Of a stretch of DNA of 64,000 nucleotides, positions 36,531 to 47,640 are shown piece after piece. Positions within the stretch are counted from its first letter, which is position 1. The number at the start of each line of letters is the position of its first letter. The notes beneath the pieces were generated by a model that was given only the letters and a program-made list of their open reading frames with translations, was not told the DNA's origin and did no database searches. Made by a program: the position numbers and the translations under genes. This DNA comes from Dasypus novemcinctus (lineage: Eukaryota; Chordata; Mammalia; Cingulata; Dasypodidae): positions 119,624,228 through 119,688,227 of the forward strand of contig NC_080680.1 in NCBI RefSeq assembly GCF_030445035.2, read 5' to 3'.

Positions 36531-37739
36531 TAACTATAATGAGAAAGTATTTGACAGATTAAGTAGAGAAATATAATTAATAAGGTTGCTGTAGCCAATA
36601 GAAATATCTAAACATAAAAACTGCAGGAGGGGAATATACATTTTTTTTCAACTGCAGATGGGACATTTATAATAATTGTAATATGTTAAGTCACAAGGAA
36701 AAGCAGGGACTACATCTTCTGAAAACAATGGGAAAAGCTAGAAATCTAAGCCCTTTTAATATTTGTCCTCAGAGAGGCCTATCATGGACACATTACTTAT
36801 CAGACAAGAAAAAATATAACCATTAATTACTGCCTGAAAAGATTAGAAACAGAACAAAATTAACTTTTGAAAACAGAAGGAAGTATAAAAAATAAATTTT
36901 GAAATGAGAATGGCAAAACAGAAGCCAAATCATTTAGAATCGTGAAAGAATATTTGAATAAATTTACACCGATATATTTGACAATGTTAAAACATTAAGC
37001 TACCTTAGAAATTGAGGAACCCAAAAGAAAAATCAAAAGTGGTGTCATCCCTAGGCAATTTAGGAACTAGTGAGGGTATATAATGTTCATGAAACATTGG
37101 GAGAAAATAATACAATAACTATTCGTAAATGTTTGGAAATGTAAAAGGAGAGAGATCAGTCCCAAGTCATGTTCTTTACTGAGAGTGTTAGACTTGTCAG
37201 ATCATGCAATCTAGGAATTTACATCCTGTGACAATGGAGAGTGGAGCAAGACCTATTCATCAGGCCTCACCTGGCTACCCCTTCTGCATAATATGATATT
37301 TATATGCAATAATTGATCGTTGTAATGGCAAAAACCATGTAGGAACGATAATGTGATAAATTCCAGTATCTCTAATTAGTGTTCAAATAGGTTTAGCTAG
37401 GTCAAGAAAGCCCAGAAGAGGGCACAGCTGGTTGTACTAATTACAGGTAAGGCTCAAGCAATTAAAATGAAATTATCAGTTTAGAGGCCAATGTGTTAGG
37501 ATAACAGAAATATAGAGACAAATCTTTAATGTAACTTTCTGCAGGTGTTTCCTAGAAGAATAGGGAAAGAATCTAGGCCTGTTTCTGTTGAGGGCTCAGA
37601 GAAGTAATAGAAGGAATGTTGTTTACTTGAGTTTTCTGCACTTTGGGGAGGGGAATACAATGTTTGGAAATTAATCTTGGATAAAAGGGCATAGCATCTC
37701 ACAAGAAAACAAGTACTATGATGTATGTTTTAATAAATC
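36531..37739. other. Unclassified AT-rich sequence
   Basis: A-rich plus strand suggests decayed LINE coding sequence between 36590 and 37060, but no diagnostic motif could be seen. Confidence 0.4.
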
Positions 37740-38166
37740 ATTTTTTTTAAGATTTATTCATTTTTTATTTATTTCTCTCCCCTTACCTCCCCCGCATTGT
37801 CTATTCTCTGTGTCCATTTGCTGTGTGTTCTTCGGTGTCCACTTGCATTCTTGTTAGCGGCACTGGGAATCTGTGTCTCTTTTTTGTTGCGTCATCTTGC
37901 TGCGTCAGCTCTCCATGTGTACAGCACCACTCCTGGGCAGACTACGCTTTTTTTTTTTGCCCTAGGTTGCTTTCCTTGCAGGGCGCACTCCTTGTGCATG
38001 GGGCTCCACTATGCGGGGGACAGCCCTGCATGGCAGGGCACTCCTTGTGTGCATCAACACTGCACATGGGCCAGCTCACCACATGGGTCAGGAGGCCCTG
38101 GGTTTGAACCCTGGACCTCCCATATGGTAGACAGATGCTCTATCAGTTGAGCCAAATCTGCTTCCC
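37740..38166 (-). mobile_element. DAS-III-type SINE, diverged
   Basis: T-rich tail complement, body with CACTGGGAATCTGTGTCTC and GGGGGACAGCCCTGC, a nine-T run at about 37948, and a head whose minus strand reads TTTGGCTCAACTGATAGAGC with GGTTCAAACCCAGGG. The head belongs to the TGGCTCAA subtype, as in the copy at 24289, and differs from the TGGCCCAGTGG subtype of the other three long copies. The target-site duplication is unclear. Frames 37797-38150 and 37823-38107 are internal. Confidence 0.92.
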
Positions 38167-38689
38167 CATAAATTGTCTTTTGATAACTTATTTTCCCTCT
38201 TCACATTTGGTCTAACACTGATTTCAGCAAAGGACTCCACGTTAAAATTTGGTTGACATTCAGAGCTAAGTGCTGAGGTTCTAGACTTAGAATGTGAATT
38301 TCACGTGATTATTTCTTCCCCACCTAAAATCCCACCAATAATTAAAGGTTTAAAGTCACAAGACAGGCTTCAAAAATCTGAAGTACTCATTTTCCTGGTT
38401 TCCTGTACATTTCCAGGCAAATGTACAAGGTCTTTGGTGAAATAAGCCACAATTAATTTACCTACACATTTTTAGTCATGTAGACCAATGAAAATAATCT
38501 GAGATACAGAATATAAAAATTAATGTAGCTCCAGGGCATTACTTAAGCCTTTTTCTACATATTTCCTTCTCTGGGAGTCCTGGCATTGTGTCAAGAGCCC
38601 TTGAGAAAAACCCTTAAAAAGTAAAGCCCGACACCTAGATATGTGTGGATTAAGTCACGCCAAGCAAATAGAATACATTACATTTACCA
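38167..38689. other. Unclassified sequence, no gene
   Basis: Nothing recognised. Confidence 0.5.
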
Positions 38690-38855
38690 TTTTCTTGCAG
38701 ACTTGACAATGGGTCAGGTATTGTTCTAGATGATTTTCGTACGTGATCAGTAATCCTGTTGACAATCCTGCAAGATAAAATCCATGCTGCTATTTCACAG
38801 GCATTAAAATAGGTCAAATGACCTGACTTCATTAGTGGCAAAGCTGGAGCTGGCT
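38690..38855 (-). mobile_element. Probable MIR fossil, strongly decayed
   Basis: Antisense MIR phrases are recognisable only in part: 'tgggtcaggtattgttctag', 'taatcctgttgacaatcctg', 'tagtggcaaagctggagctg'. The frame 38650-38928 (minus) is incidental. Confidence 0.5.
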
Positions 38856-39779
38856 CCCATGAAGCATCTCTACTGCTGGCCTCATTGAGACCCCTTGGAA
38901 GGGAAAAAGAAATCAACTTCCAAGACAAAGAAGAGGGATTGCGGGAATGGGGTGGTCAGGGAACACATTCATTGGGTCATGACTGAGAAGAGAGTTTTTG
39001 GAAAAGTGTCACTGCCCCAGTGAATTAGTCCCCGTTTCTGACACCTGAGAACTAGTCTAGTTCCATAACAGAAGGAGGGGCAGCTGTGTTTGGGTAATTA
39101 CTCTTGTTAATAACCCTAAGCTGGTCTTTCTCATTCACCGTTTGTGCTCCCTCCACTAAAGGGCCCTGGATCCAAGTGAATCTGAAGGGAAGTCAAAGCC
39201 TGGAGCTTCCAGCAGCAACTTCCACCTGCAGGAGTCCTGCGTGGAGGCAGAAAGCCTGATGTTAGCCCAAGATCCAAGTTTAGCAGTGGCACAGACATAG
39301 GGCTACAGCTGCTGACCTGAAGGGGGTGATGTGGGGGCTGGAGGTGAAGGGACTTCAGTAGAGGTGAAATCAAGAATATCAAAAGCCAGAATGGAATTAG
39401 GGAGTGGGGGAAGGGATTCTTGCACAGATACTGATGCTCCCAGAGGTCTGGAGACAAGGAGACAAGGATCTGCCCACATTAAATACACTGAGAAAGTAGG
39501 AAAGGAGCCTTTTCTCTTGGGTACATATCCCCCAAAAAAGGGGCAGGGCACATGGCTGCCAGGAGTTGTCTGGTCTAAATAAAGTCCCAGGGGATAACAA
39601 CATCTTTTTCAAAGCTCAGTTGTGTAAAGACTTCTGTTTCTTGTTGTTCTAAACAATCCTTCAAGTTAGTGTCCATATATCATTCTAATAGAGCTATTCT
39701 AAACTGAATTCAATATGGTGACATGTTTATGATTATTTTATTTACTTTAAAGAACATTAAGGAAGGTATGTCTATTTTG
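38856..39779. other. Unclassified, GC-richer block around 39130-39600
   Basis: Between 39130 and 39600 the sequence is richer in G and C and keeps several frames open (39131-39457 minus, 39303-39551 minus, 39331-39582 plus). An AATAAA lies at about 39577. It could be a fragment of an LTR or a retrocopy. No domain or family is recognisable. Confidence 0.4.
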
Positions 39780-40205
39780 TACTGCTATTAACAAAAGGCA
39801 TTGCCACAACTCTTGAGATAATTCTTTCTAAGGAAGACAGGGAACTTAAAAGTTATAAAGGAGAAAAACAAACAAATTTGACTACACTAACATTTTTCAT
39901 AATCTTGATGCCAAAATATGCCATAAACCAAATGAAAGTTAATACAAGTACAAAGGAACTATGTGTAAAATATATGATAGGCAAAGGTTTAATATCCCTA
40001 ATACTCAATGACATTTGACAGATTATGTATGTAAAAAAAGAACACCCAGTCAAAAAATGGGCAAATTATTCAAACAGCCAAATCACTGAAGAAGAAAAGC
40101 AAATGGTAAATAAGCATATTAAGGGAAACAACCACAATAGCAGTCAAGAATATGCAAATTTAAACAACAATGGGGACATATTTTCACCATTAGTCTTATA
40201 TATAT
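39780..40205 (+). pseudogene. L1 ORF2 C-terminal fragment, decayed
   Basis: Plus-strand translation around 40025-40200 reads KKEHPVKKWANYSNS and then MVNKHIKGNN, followed by a stretch equal to the 'I-REMQIK-T-RYH-TP' region of the ORF2 C-terminal part. Upstream (39870-39920) there is the 'KFDYTNIF' type phrase that precedes it in L1. Only the last third of ORF2 is represented. Frame breaks make it non-functional. Confidence 0.7.
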
Positions 40206-40389
40206 GCATTCTTTTAATAATTTTGTGTTGAACAACAAAAAATGTTTGGGGAAGATTCAACTGAAACAGCCTCTATCAATGTTACTTTCAGTTGTTTATA
40301 AAGTCATCGTTAGTTTTGATCAATAGGTGCAACAAAAGTGTCACTAAGCCAGCTCCTGACCTAGTTCTTTTGGGAGGAGGGGCAGTTTA

Positions 40390-40710
40390 CTCTCTTTGAG
40401 TCCTGTGCCACCAGAAGTTCATCTCCTCTGCCGAAGAGATAACATGGAGAAGACCCAGAAAAGCCCAGCCTACTGCCAAACCCACCAAGGTATCTGGCAT
40501 TTAAGTGAAACCACCTTCAAGCCCCCAGACCCAACCAGTCTCCAGGTGAACACTGGCCAGTGATCCCAGTTGATGACAGGTACCACAGAAAAATTGCCCA
40601 GCCATGCGTGAGTATTGCCTGAATCTTCGACCCACTAAACAGTGAGCTCTCTAGCTAGCCAACTCTGCTTTAAAAGTACCTTGTTATACAGCAATAAACA
40701 ATCAGAATAG
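40390..40710 (+). mobile_element. MLT1-like LTR, 3' part
   Basis: The order of 'agataacatggagaagaccc', 'tgatcccagttgatgacagg', 'aaaattgcccagccatg', 'cccactaaacagtgagctc' and 'gttatacagcaataaacaat' matches the 3' half of MLT1/MaLR LTRs. The 5' half is missing or too decayed to see. Confidence 0.6.
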
Positions 40711-40929
40711 ATGCCAATGACTAAAAAGCAGGTAAGATGTCTGAGATAAACAGGCAAGAGAGGCCAGAAGAAACACAAAAATAAACAGAATCAGTCAAAG
40801 TCAAGAAGAAGTGAGAGGGCCAATAATCTGAACAATACGAGATGCAGAAAAATGTTCATTACATACCATAATTACAAACTAAGTAGCAACTTTAGTGGGA
40901 ACATTTTTAGTGAAGGGATAGAAGTAAGC

Positions 40930-41465
40930 TATTTGAAGGAAACCAAGCAATTCCATTCCTAGGTTTACACAATGTACAAAATTTCTACATATAGAAGGTG
41001 AATATAGCAGTATTTGTCATGGGAGAAAATAAGAGTAACAGCCCAAATGTGCACTGACAGAAGAATGAACACATGACTTGTTATATTCGACGATGAAAAG
41101 GAATAACTACAAACTACGTCATGGATGAATCCCAGACACATCTGCAAGCCACAGAATGCTATGGAGAGTATAACCTTTTTATAAAGCTCAGAAATAAACG
41201 TAACTGAATACATCAAAAGCATGTGTAATACATATGTATTAAGAGACAATATGTATGTATAATATATATGTAATAAGAAAGCCAAGAACGACAGACACAG
41301 AACTCAGAATAATGCTCACCTCTCAGGGAAAGTCAAAAAAGGGAGGAGGAAAGGAGAGAAACAGTGCAAACGATATTGGTAAATGATGGGTTGATAACTT
41401 ACATGTATGTGACATATATTCTTGTGTTATATCAAATGTAACAAAATATTTATAGGAAACATTTT
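40930..41465 (+). repeat. L1M-type 3' region
   Basis: Plus-strand phrases: 'attccattcctaggttta', 'agtaacagcccaaatgtgca', 'gtcatggatgaatcccagac', 'gaaagccaagaacgacagac' and 'acatgtatgtgacatatatt'. The content and order are those of an old L1 3' UTR, and it may be the continuation of the ORF2 fragment at 39780, split by the LTR insertion. The antisense frame 40965-41285 is not a gene. Confidence 0.7.
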
Positions 41466-44449
41466 TAAATAGAATGAAACGATCAAATGCAGATAGCATG
41501 TAGAGCCGACTTTTTTTTGCTATGGTAGGAAGGAAGGAGAAAGGGCAATATTTGAGGAGAGGAATGAAATGTTAAACATAACAGTTTTAAGAGGGCAGAA
41601 GCATAGGCACATCTCCAGATCTACAGGAAAGTCATTATTGAGTGAAACATAAATACACTAAAAGGTGTGGGGAAAGAATCCTAGATGTCAACACTGACAG
41701 GTGGAGTCTCTGGAGAACCTGCTGACATGTCACATTCTACTGAAATTCAGATTGATAATTGTGAATGGGCACGTTTGGGTATTATTTTTAACTCTACCCC
41801 AGTATCAATTTTTGTTTAATAAATTCACATATTCTTTAAAAATAAAAGGCATGCTGCCATTCTGCTCTGTCTGACAGGAAAATTGTAACCTTGCACTGTG
41901 GTGCAAATCTGTATTTAAATCTGATAGGCAGAAAATTTTGAACAAAGGCCATTTAAAAGAAATGCTGAAAATAAATTGGTTGTTTCCTATAGAGGGTTCA
42001 TTTAAATATTGACTAAGGAGACTAATAGTTTTCAACCCTCCAGGATCCATTTCATCTTCTAAGTGGGTTCCAAAGTTTACTACTTTCCAGAACGACAGGG
42101 AAGGTTCTTTTAGCAGACACTGAGGTTTTTCCCGAAAATCTGAAGTGAAGACATACCTGATATCCACCTGGAGCAGTACATGGGCTGAAAATAGCTTCCC
42201 TAGTCCTTGGGTAATGAGTCATCACACCCACCCACACACACACACATATACCTTTTCCCTTGGAGAGCTATTAGGCAACTCTTATCACTCTGGAATCTGT
42301 AGGCAAAACTGTAGAAGCAAATAAATGTATTTTCATGAACACCAGCACCAGGTCCATTTTTTAATTTGTTCAGTGCCTGTCCTTGGTGCTTTTCTAGACA
42401 CAGAGCATTCTGTCCTTGAGCAGGGATTCATATTCAAGGAGAGGTAGCTTTGACAAGGTAGCCAACTACTGAAGCAACAGCTGAACGAAGGTCAAATCTC
42501 AGAAGCCTGAGGTTAGGAATTCTCTCTTTCATCTGCACTATTATCTAGCTATTTCTTTTTCCTTTGAGAAGGAAGGGTTTCCCTCCCACCCTTGGAGGTT
42601 TGAGATGATGGGCAAAGACAGTTTATGCCTCGATATCAAACCGGTTAGAAAAAGTCCACTTAATGCCACTTATTCCCTTGAGCCAAGAATCAAATTAGAG
42701 CTGCTGCTGATGTGTGAAAATATGTAGAACGCTCATGGAGGGTGGCGGCCGGAGAAGAAACGCAGATGACCTCACAGGGCCTTCTTAATTAAGTGACCTG
42801 TGTGCATCACTGGGTCAAAAGGCACAAGGTCAGGGCTAACAGAACCCTTGATCTAGGGCCCACAAGGGAAAGTTTTGTGTGTTTTTTTCCTCATTAAGTT
42901 ACAGTTTAGCTTTTTAAGAAAATGAGAATTTATTAACACGCACAAGAATGAAAATGCCAGACTACAAAATCAGGAGCAAGGGGTTTGGCGATATCTCAGT
43001 GTGCTGTCCCTGCACTCTTGGACTTTCAGGGTGTTGGGATTCAGGTGATAAAAAGCCTTCTGTAGATACTGCCTTTTGCTTGAATTGGGACTGTATGGGT
43101 CTACTCCATTGCCATGCTTGTTCCTATTTTATTTTCAGTTACACATTTATTATTTCATCAAGATGATCCAATTCGAACTCCAGAGTTTACAGGGGCATAA
43201 GCCTACAGCCTTCTTGATCAGTCACAATATTTTGGGGAGGATAAAACAACCACTGTCATCTCTTTGTTTGGACAATATCCAGGGAATGCAGACACATAAA
43301 GCAAAGCCTAATAAGATGCTCTACTTCGTTGGCAACATTATTGCATGTCTAACCTTTGTAAGCCATTCATAACATGCCACAGATGAGAAGACATTCTTTA
43401 AAATTTAAGATCTGTGCCCAAAATGGGAATAAATAGCTCTCTAGCAGGCTTTCAAATGTGTCCTTACATTTCATACAAAATTGCTTAAGTTGCTTCCATC
43501 TTCTTGGAGCTCTTTCCTCTCCGTAAAGTAGTCTGCACTTCTCATGCAGAGCCCTCGGGTTCCATTCCTCTCACTTAAATGGACTGAACGACCCTAAAGA
43601 TAGCAAGGTCTGTACTCAGACTTGAGTGTGAACCAGGTCCCTCTGTCTTCTGAAGACTTAACTTGTTTAATAAGCTTTGAACTACTACCTTTCTCAAAAA
43701 TGTTTTAAAGCATGATTTCATACCCCAAAAGACATATCTAAACAAGCAACTCTCTTAGCAATTTTAAAGCACCATTTTCACTTTCACACCTTAAAATAGG
43801 ATATGACCTGAAGAATGTAATCCTAGATTTATTATATGGAGTTGGAAAGAAGTATAAGGTTCATCCATGGAGAAAATAGGTCCATTCCTGGTTAAAATAT
43901 AATCAGGACTGTGTCCTTTAGGCAACATGAAAATTACAGTGTGGGAAGAACTCAATTTTTCCTCTCAGAGCAAAAAATGTTTTAAAGTCATGATTTAGAA
44001 GTTTTTCTAAAAAGGAAAAAAATAAGGCATCTTTAAAAGTAGCTTAGCTTCAAGAATATCTGGACTTTCTTGAATTATTTAATATCCTACCAAGAAATTT
44101 CTATTTATTTTTAATGTTATTTTCAGGTATTTTGCCTTTTTGCTACAGCAGTACAAATAGAGTGATTCATATGGATGATTAGTTACCCTAAAGCCTGCTC
44201 AGGATTTTCCTCAGCCTTCACAGAGCTTCCCTCCACCATAATCCAAAATCCCATCTGGAATTGGATCCTCACCATGTGACAGTGTGTCAGTTATCAATTT
44301 ATTGCCTCTCAGTTCTGAGTGCATTCTCTAGTATAGGTAAGCTCTGTGATAACAGAAATCCTTTAAGCATTTGTCCTTTCAAGTGAGCCTGGTCTGGAGC
44401 TTGCATAGAGAGTGCTTGAGGGATATTCAAGAGAAAGAAACTCTCCTAC
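41466..44449. other. Unclassified sequence, no gene
   Basis: About 3 kb without a recognised gene or repeat, apart from a small CA run at 42227-42247. It is a candidate for unique mammalian sequence. A cluster of nuclear-receptor-like half sites lies at 42767-42832. Frames 41805-42167 and 42052-42243 (minus) and 42948-43372 (plus) have no domain. Confidence 0.45.
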
Positions 44450-45149
44450 AGTTTCTGGTATGAGCTGGGAGTCGGTGGCCTGGGTATAAGGACATCCAAT
44501 GGAGCACTGCCCAATGGGAAAATGCAGTCCCTCCGTGACCTTGCAGCCTCGGCCTTGCCAGAACCCTTCTACCTGGAAATCAGACCCCTCCTTGTGGCGG
44601 GCACAATCTCAGAGCCTCCAGCCTCTGCAGGAGGCTAGGAACCTCCATACAGCCCACAAGATCTGAAAGCCTCCAGACCACACTGGCTCCAGATTGCCAC
44701 TGCCCTCCCACCCATCAGTTGCTGATCAACTGCTCCCCCACCTCCTAACCTCTGGAGGATGACCTAGTGCCTGCCCAGAAATTCCAGACCAGCTCTGGCC
44801 TGTCCAAACCAGTGAAATGCTCAGCTATCTGGTGGGATGAGCCTCACTTGCTCCGGGGCGGTCTAAACCTCTTCCAAGTTTGTCCTTCCTTGGGTGCTCT
44901 TTCTCCACCCTAGGGTACCATAGTGCACTTCCTTATGTCTCAAAGCTTACTTGTTATCATAGTTAATAATGGTTTATGTTCAGCTTCCCCTGTGTGGACC
45001 TACTTTGTGATTTCTGTCTCTGATTGGACCCTGCCTGCCACATGCACAATGCCTAGAACTAAACTCACTAACAATTTGACACTTCCTTGGGGATTTCTAT
45101 TTCTCTACACCTTTCCTAGATTGATTTTTATGTCAGGCTTGTGTAATTT
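44450..45149. repeat. Probable old interspersed repeat, unclassified
   Basis: A C-rich block (44450-44870) is followed by text ('ctctttctccaccctagggt', 'ttgttatcatagttaataat', 'gattggaccctgcctgccac') that I recall as recurring in mammalian genomes, probably from an LTR. I cannot name the family. The frame 44923-45159 is incidental. Confidence 0.4.
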
Positions 45150-46500
45150 CCCCCCCTAAGAATGTTTTATTATAACAAACTGCTCCAACATCCAAAATTG
45201 GGGCAAGGTATAAGATGGGTCTGACTGAGGGGCTGGGGGCTGGGGGCTGCAGCCACCTAGCTGGAGGAGGCAATGACAGTGTGCGGGGGTCACTGGTGAA
45301 CAGCTGCTTCAAGCACCAGTAGGCTTCCTCCAGCCCCAGAGGCCACTTCAGGCCCCAGGAATGGCAGCAGGACTCCAGGTGGAGGTGCGGCTGCTGATCA
45401 AAAGAGCTGACTGTACTCAGTGTGACCCAGATGCCCCTGAGGTGGGGAAGCACAAGGCCAGGTGTGAGCTCCTGGGTCACCTGAGAAGGCAGCTAGGACC
45501 TGCTCCAGGTTCTTCTCACTGAAGCCATGGAGACTCAAGTCCAGTTCTGCAGTTGTGGTACCACTTCTGAGTCAACAGGGGGCTTCCCTCCTTGATGAGA
45601 ATCAGCAGGTGAGGCACGCTGTAGAGACCCAGATGCAGCTGCTCCAGCTCCTGGCAGAGCAGATAATAAAGGCTGGCGGGCATGATGCTGGCACAGCTGC
45701 AAAGATCCAGCAGGTATAGGTTGGGGCAGCCATGGAGCAGGTGGTTCAGGTCCTCATAGCTCACAAAGTTGGAGGTAGAGTTAGTGAAGAAGAACTCCTG
45801 GAGGCTGGGGAAGACTGGTCTGGGGGCCGCCCCTCACCCAGAAGGCTCAGGCAGCCATATCAGGTTCAGCAGCCACAGCAGCTGTAAACGGGGGCAACCT
45901 TTCTGCTGGTAAGCTCTGGCATCAGTCGCAACAGCAATCCCCTAGCTGCCTGTCAGGCTGGAACTTGGGGCAGCAGCTGCCCAGCAGTACAGCCAAGATG
46001 CCAGCTGTCTGGAAACTACAGGTCAGCCACAGCTTGCATACTCAGGGCCCTGCCTCCTTTAGGAAACTTGCCACAGCTGTGGACTCCACTATGGAATACT
46101 GGAGGTCCACACTGTGGAGCTGGAGGCAGGTTTTGGCCAGCATGACAAGGGTGTCAGGGATCAAACTAGCAGCTGGAAATTGAGGACAATGAGCTGAGCA
46201 CAGGACTTGCTAACCAGAATCAGCACGGGTATACCTGTGAATTCCAATAGATGAGGGTCAACCTCGAGAGCTGGGAGAACAAATTGGGCATAAACTATTC
46301 CATGGAAGCAAGGAGTTTCTTCTCTGCCTTAGTTCCAGGGTGTCAGCCAGCAGGGGTAACAGAGTTACTGTGTGCGGAATGCCAGCTGGGAGGTGGCCTT
46401 CAGCCAATGGCAGCACATATGGGCAACCACTGCAGAGGAGCATGGGCCCATCAGCTGCCACCAGCAGCTTTAAAATCTCCACCTGATTAAGGGCTTCTAC
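45150..46500 (-). pseudogene. FBXL6: Processed pseudogene of an F-box/LRR protein, best guess FBXL6
   Basis: On the minus strand, broken pieces of one protein follow each other without introns: an N-terminal piece ending near 46250, a piece with '[15 protein letters not shown]' near 46130, and leucine-rich-repeat text from 45830 to 45180, including [15 protein letters not shown] and [11 protein letters not shown] near 45610-45740. The frame changes at least twice (around 45530 and 45480) and stops interrupt it. LRR text ending in a degenerate C-terminal segment fits the substrate-recruiting LRR region of an SCF ubiquitin-ligase F-box protein. FBXL6 is named from remembered similarity, without a search. 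The F-box itself is not seen, so the copy is 5'-truncated. An AATAAA on the minus strand at about 45162-45168 lies just past the coding end. The A tail and target-site duplications are eroded. Confidence 0.6.
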
Positions 46501-46504
46501 AAAA

Positions 46505-47640
46505 ACTTAGTTAATATGATACTTAATTTTGAAAGATTAATTGCTTCCCCTCTAAGATCAGGAACAAGATAAGAATGTTTAATCTAGCCAATTTTATTCA
46601 ACATTATATTGGAGATTCTATCTAATATAACAAGACAAGAAAATGAAATAAAAGCAATTTAGATTGAAAATGTAAAAGTATCACTGTTTTTAATTGCTAA
46701 AAACATGATCATCTATGCACAACATCTGATGTCATCTACTTAAAAATAATGAAACTTAATATGTGAATATACCAAGATGGCAGGATACAAGATCAGTTGT
46801 ATTTCTGTGTAATAGCTATACCTAAGTTGAAAACAAAATTAATTAAACCATACTATAGCATCAAAAATGTGAAATCCTTAGGGATAAATCTGGCAAAAGA
46901 TGTGAAATACCAGTTTACTGAAAATTACAAAACATTATTGAGAAAAATTAAGGGAAATTTAAACAAATAGAGAGAGATGCTATGTTCATGGATCAAAACA
47001 CTTCAATTGTTTATATATCAAGTCTCCTCAAATTGAGCTATAGAACTAACAAATTCTGGGGGTGGAAATCTTAGCATGCTTTAAAAAAAAAGACTAGCTG
47101 ATTCTAAAAGTCATATAGGAATATAAATATCTAGAGCAGCCTAAACAACTTTGAAAAAAAAAAAAAGAACAGGTATGACTTAGCACTATCTGACTTAATA
47201 ACACTATTTATTATAAACATAATTTAAGACAGTGTGGTATTATTTTAAAAAGTAGAGAAAGTAGATTAAGCAGACAGATTGAACATAGTCCCAAAATATA
47301 CCCGCACATTTGTGGACAACTGGTTTTCAGAAATAATACAAAGGCAATTCAGTGTATAAAGAACAATCTTTTTCAAAATAAAATTGGTGGCACATTTGGA
47401 TGTCCACCTGCAAATACCTGAACTTATATTGATTAGCACATCATTTACCAAGACTAACTCACAATGGAACATACACCTAAATGAAAAACCTAAAATTATG
47501 AGGCTTGTAGAAGAAAATATAGTAAAAAGATCCCTGTAACCTTGGGTTAAACAAAGATTTCTTATATCTGACATCAAAAGCATACTCTCCAAAAGAAAAT
47601 TAGATAAATTTGACTTCACCAAAAATGAAAACTTCTGATC
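46505..47640 (+). pseudogene. Old L1 ORF2 fragment, decayed
   Basis: Plus-strand translation in changing frames follows ORF2 from the end of the reverse-transcriptase domain onward: phrases corresponding to 'GNKIRMFNLANFIQHYIGDSI' (near 46558-46620), then a 'KYLGINLAKDVKYQFTEN' type phrase (near 46880-46925), then 'HMFMDQN' type text and a late segment near 47490-47630 similar to 'KIMRLVEENIV' and 'KLDKFDFTKNENF'. It carries many stops and indels and belongs to an ancient L1M-type family. It abuts the F-box retrocopy. Confidence 0.75.
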
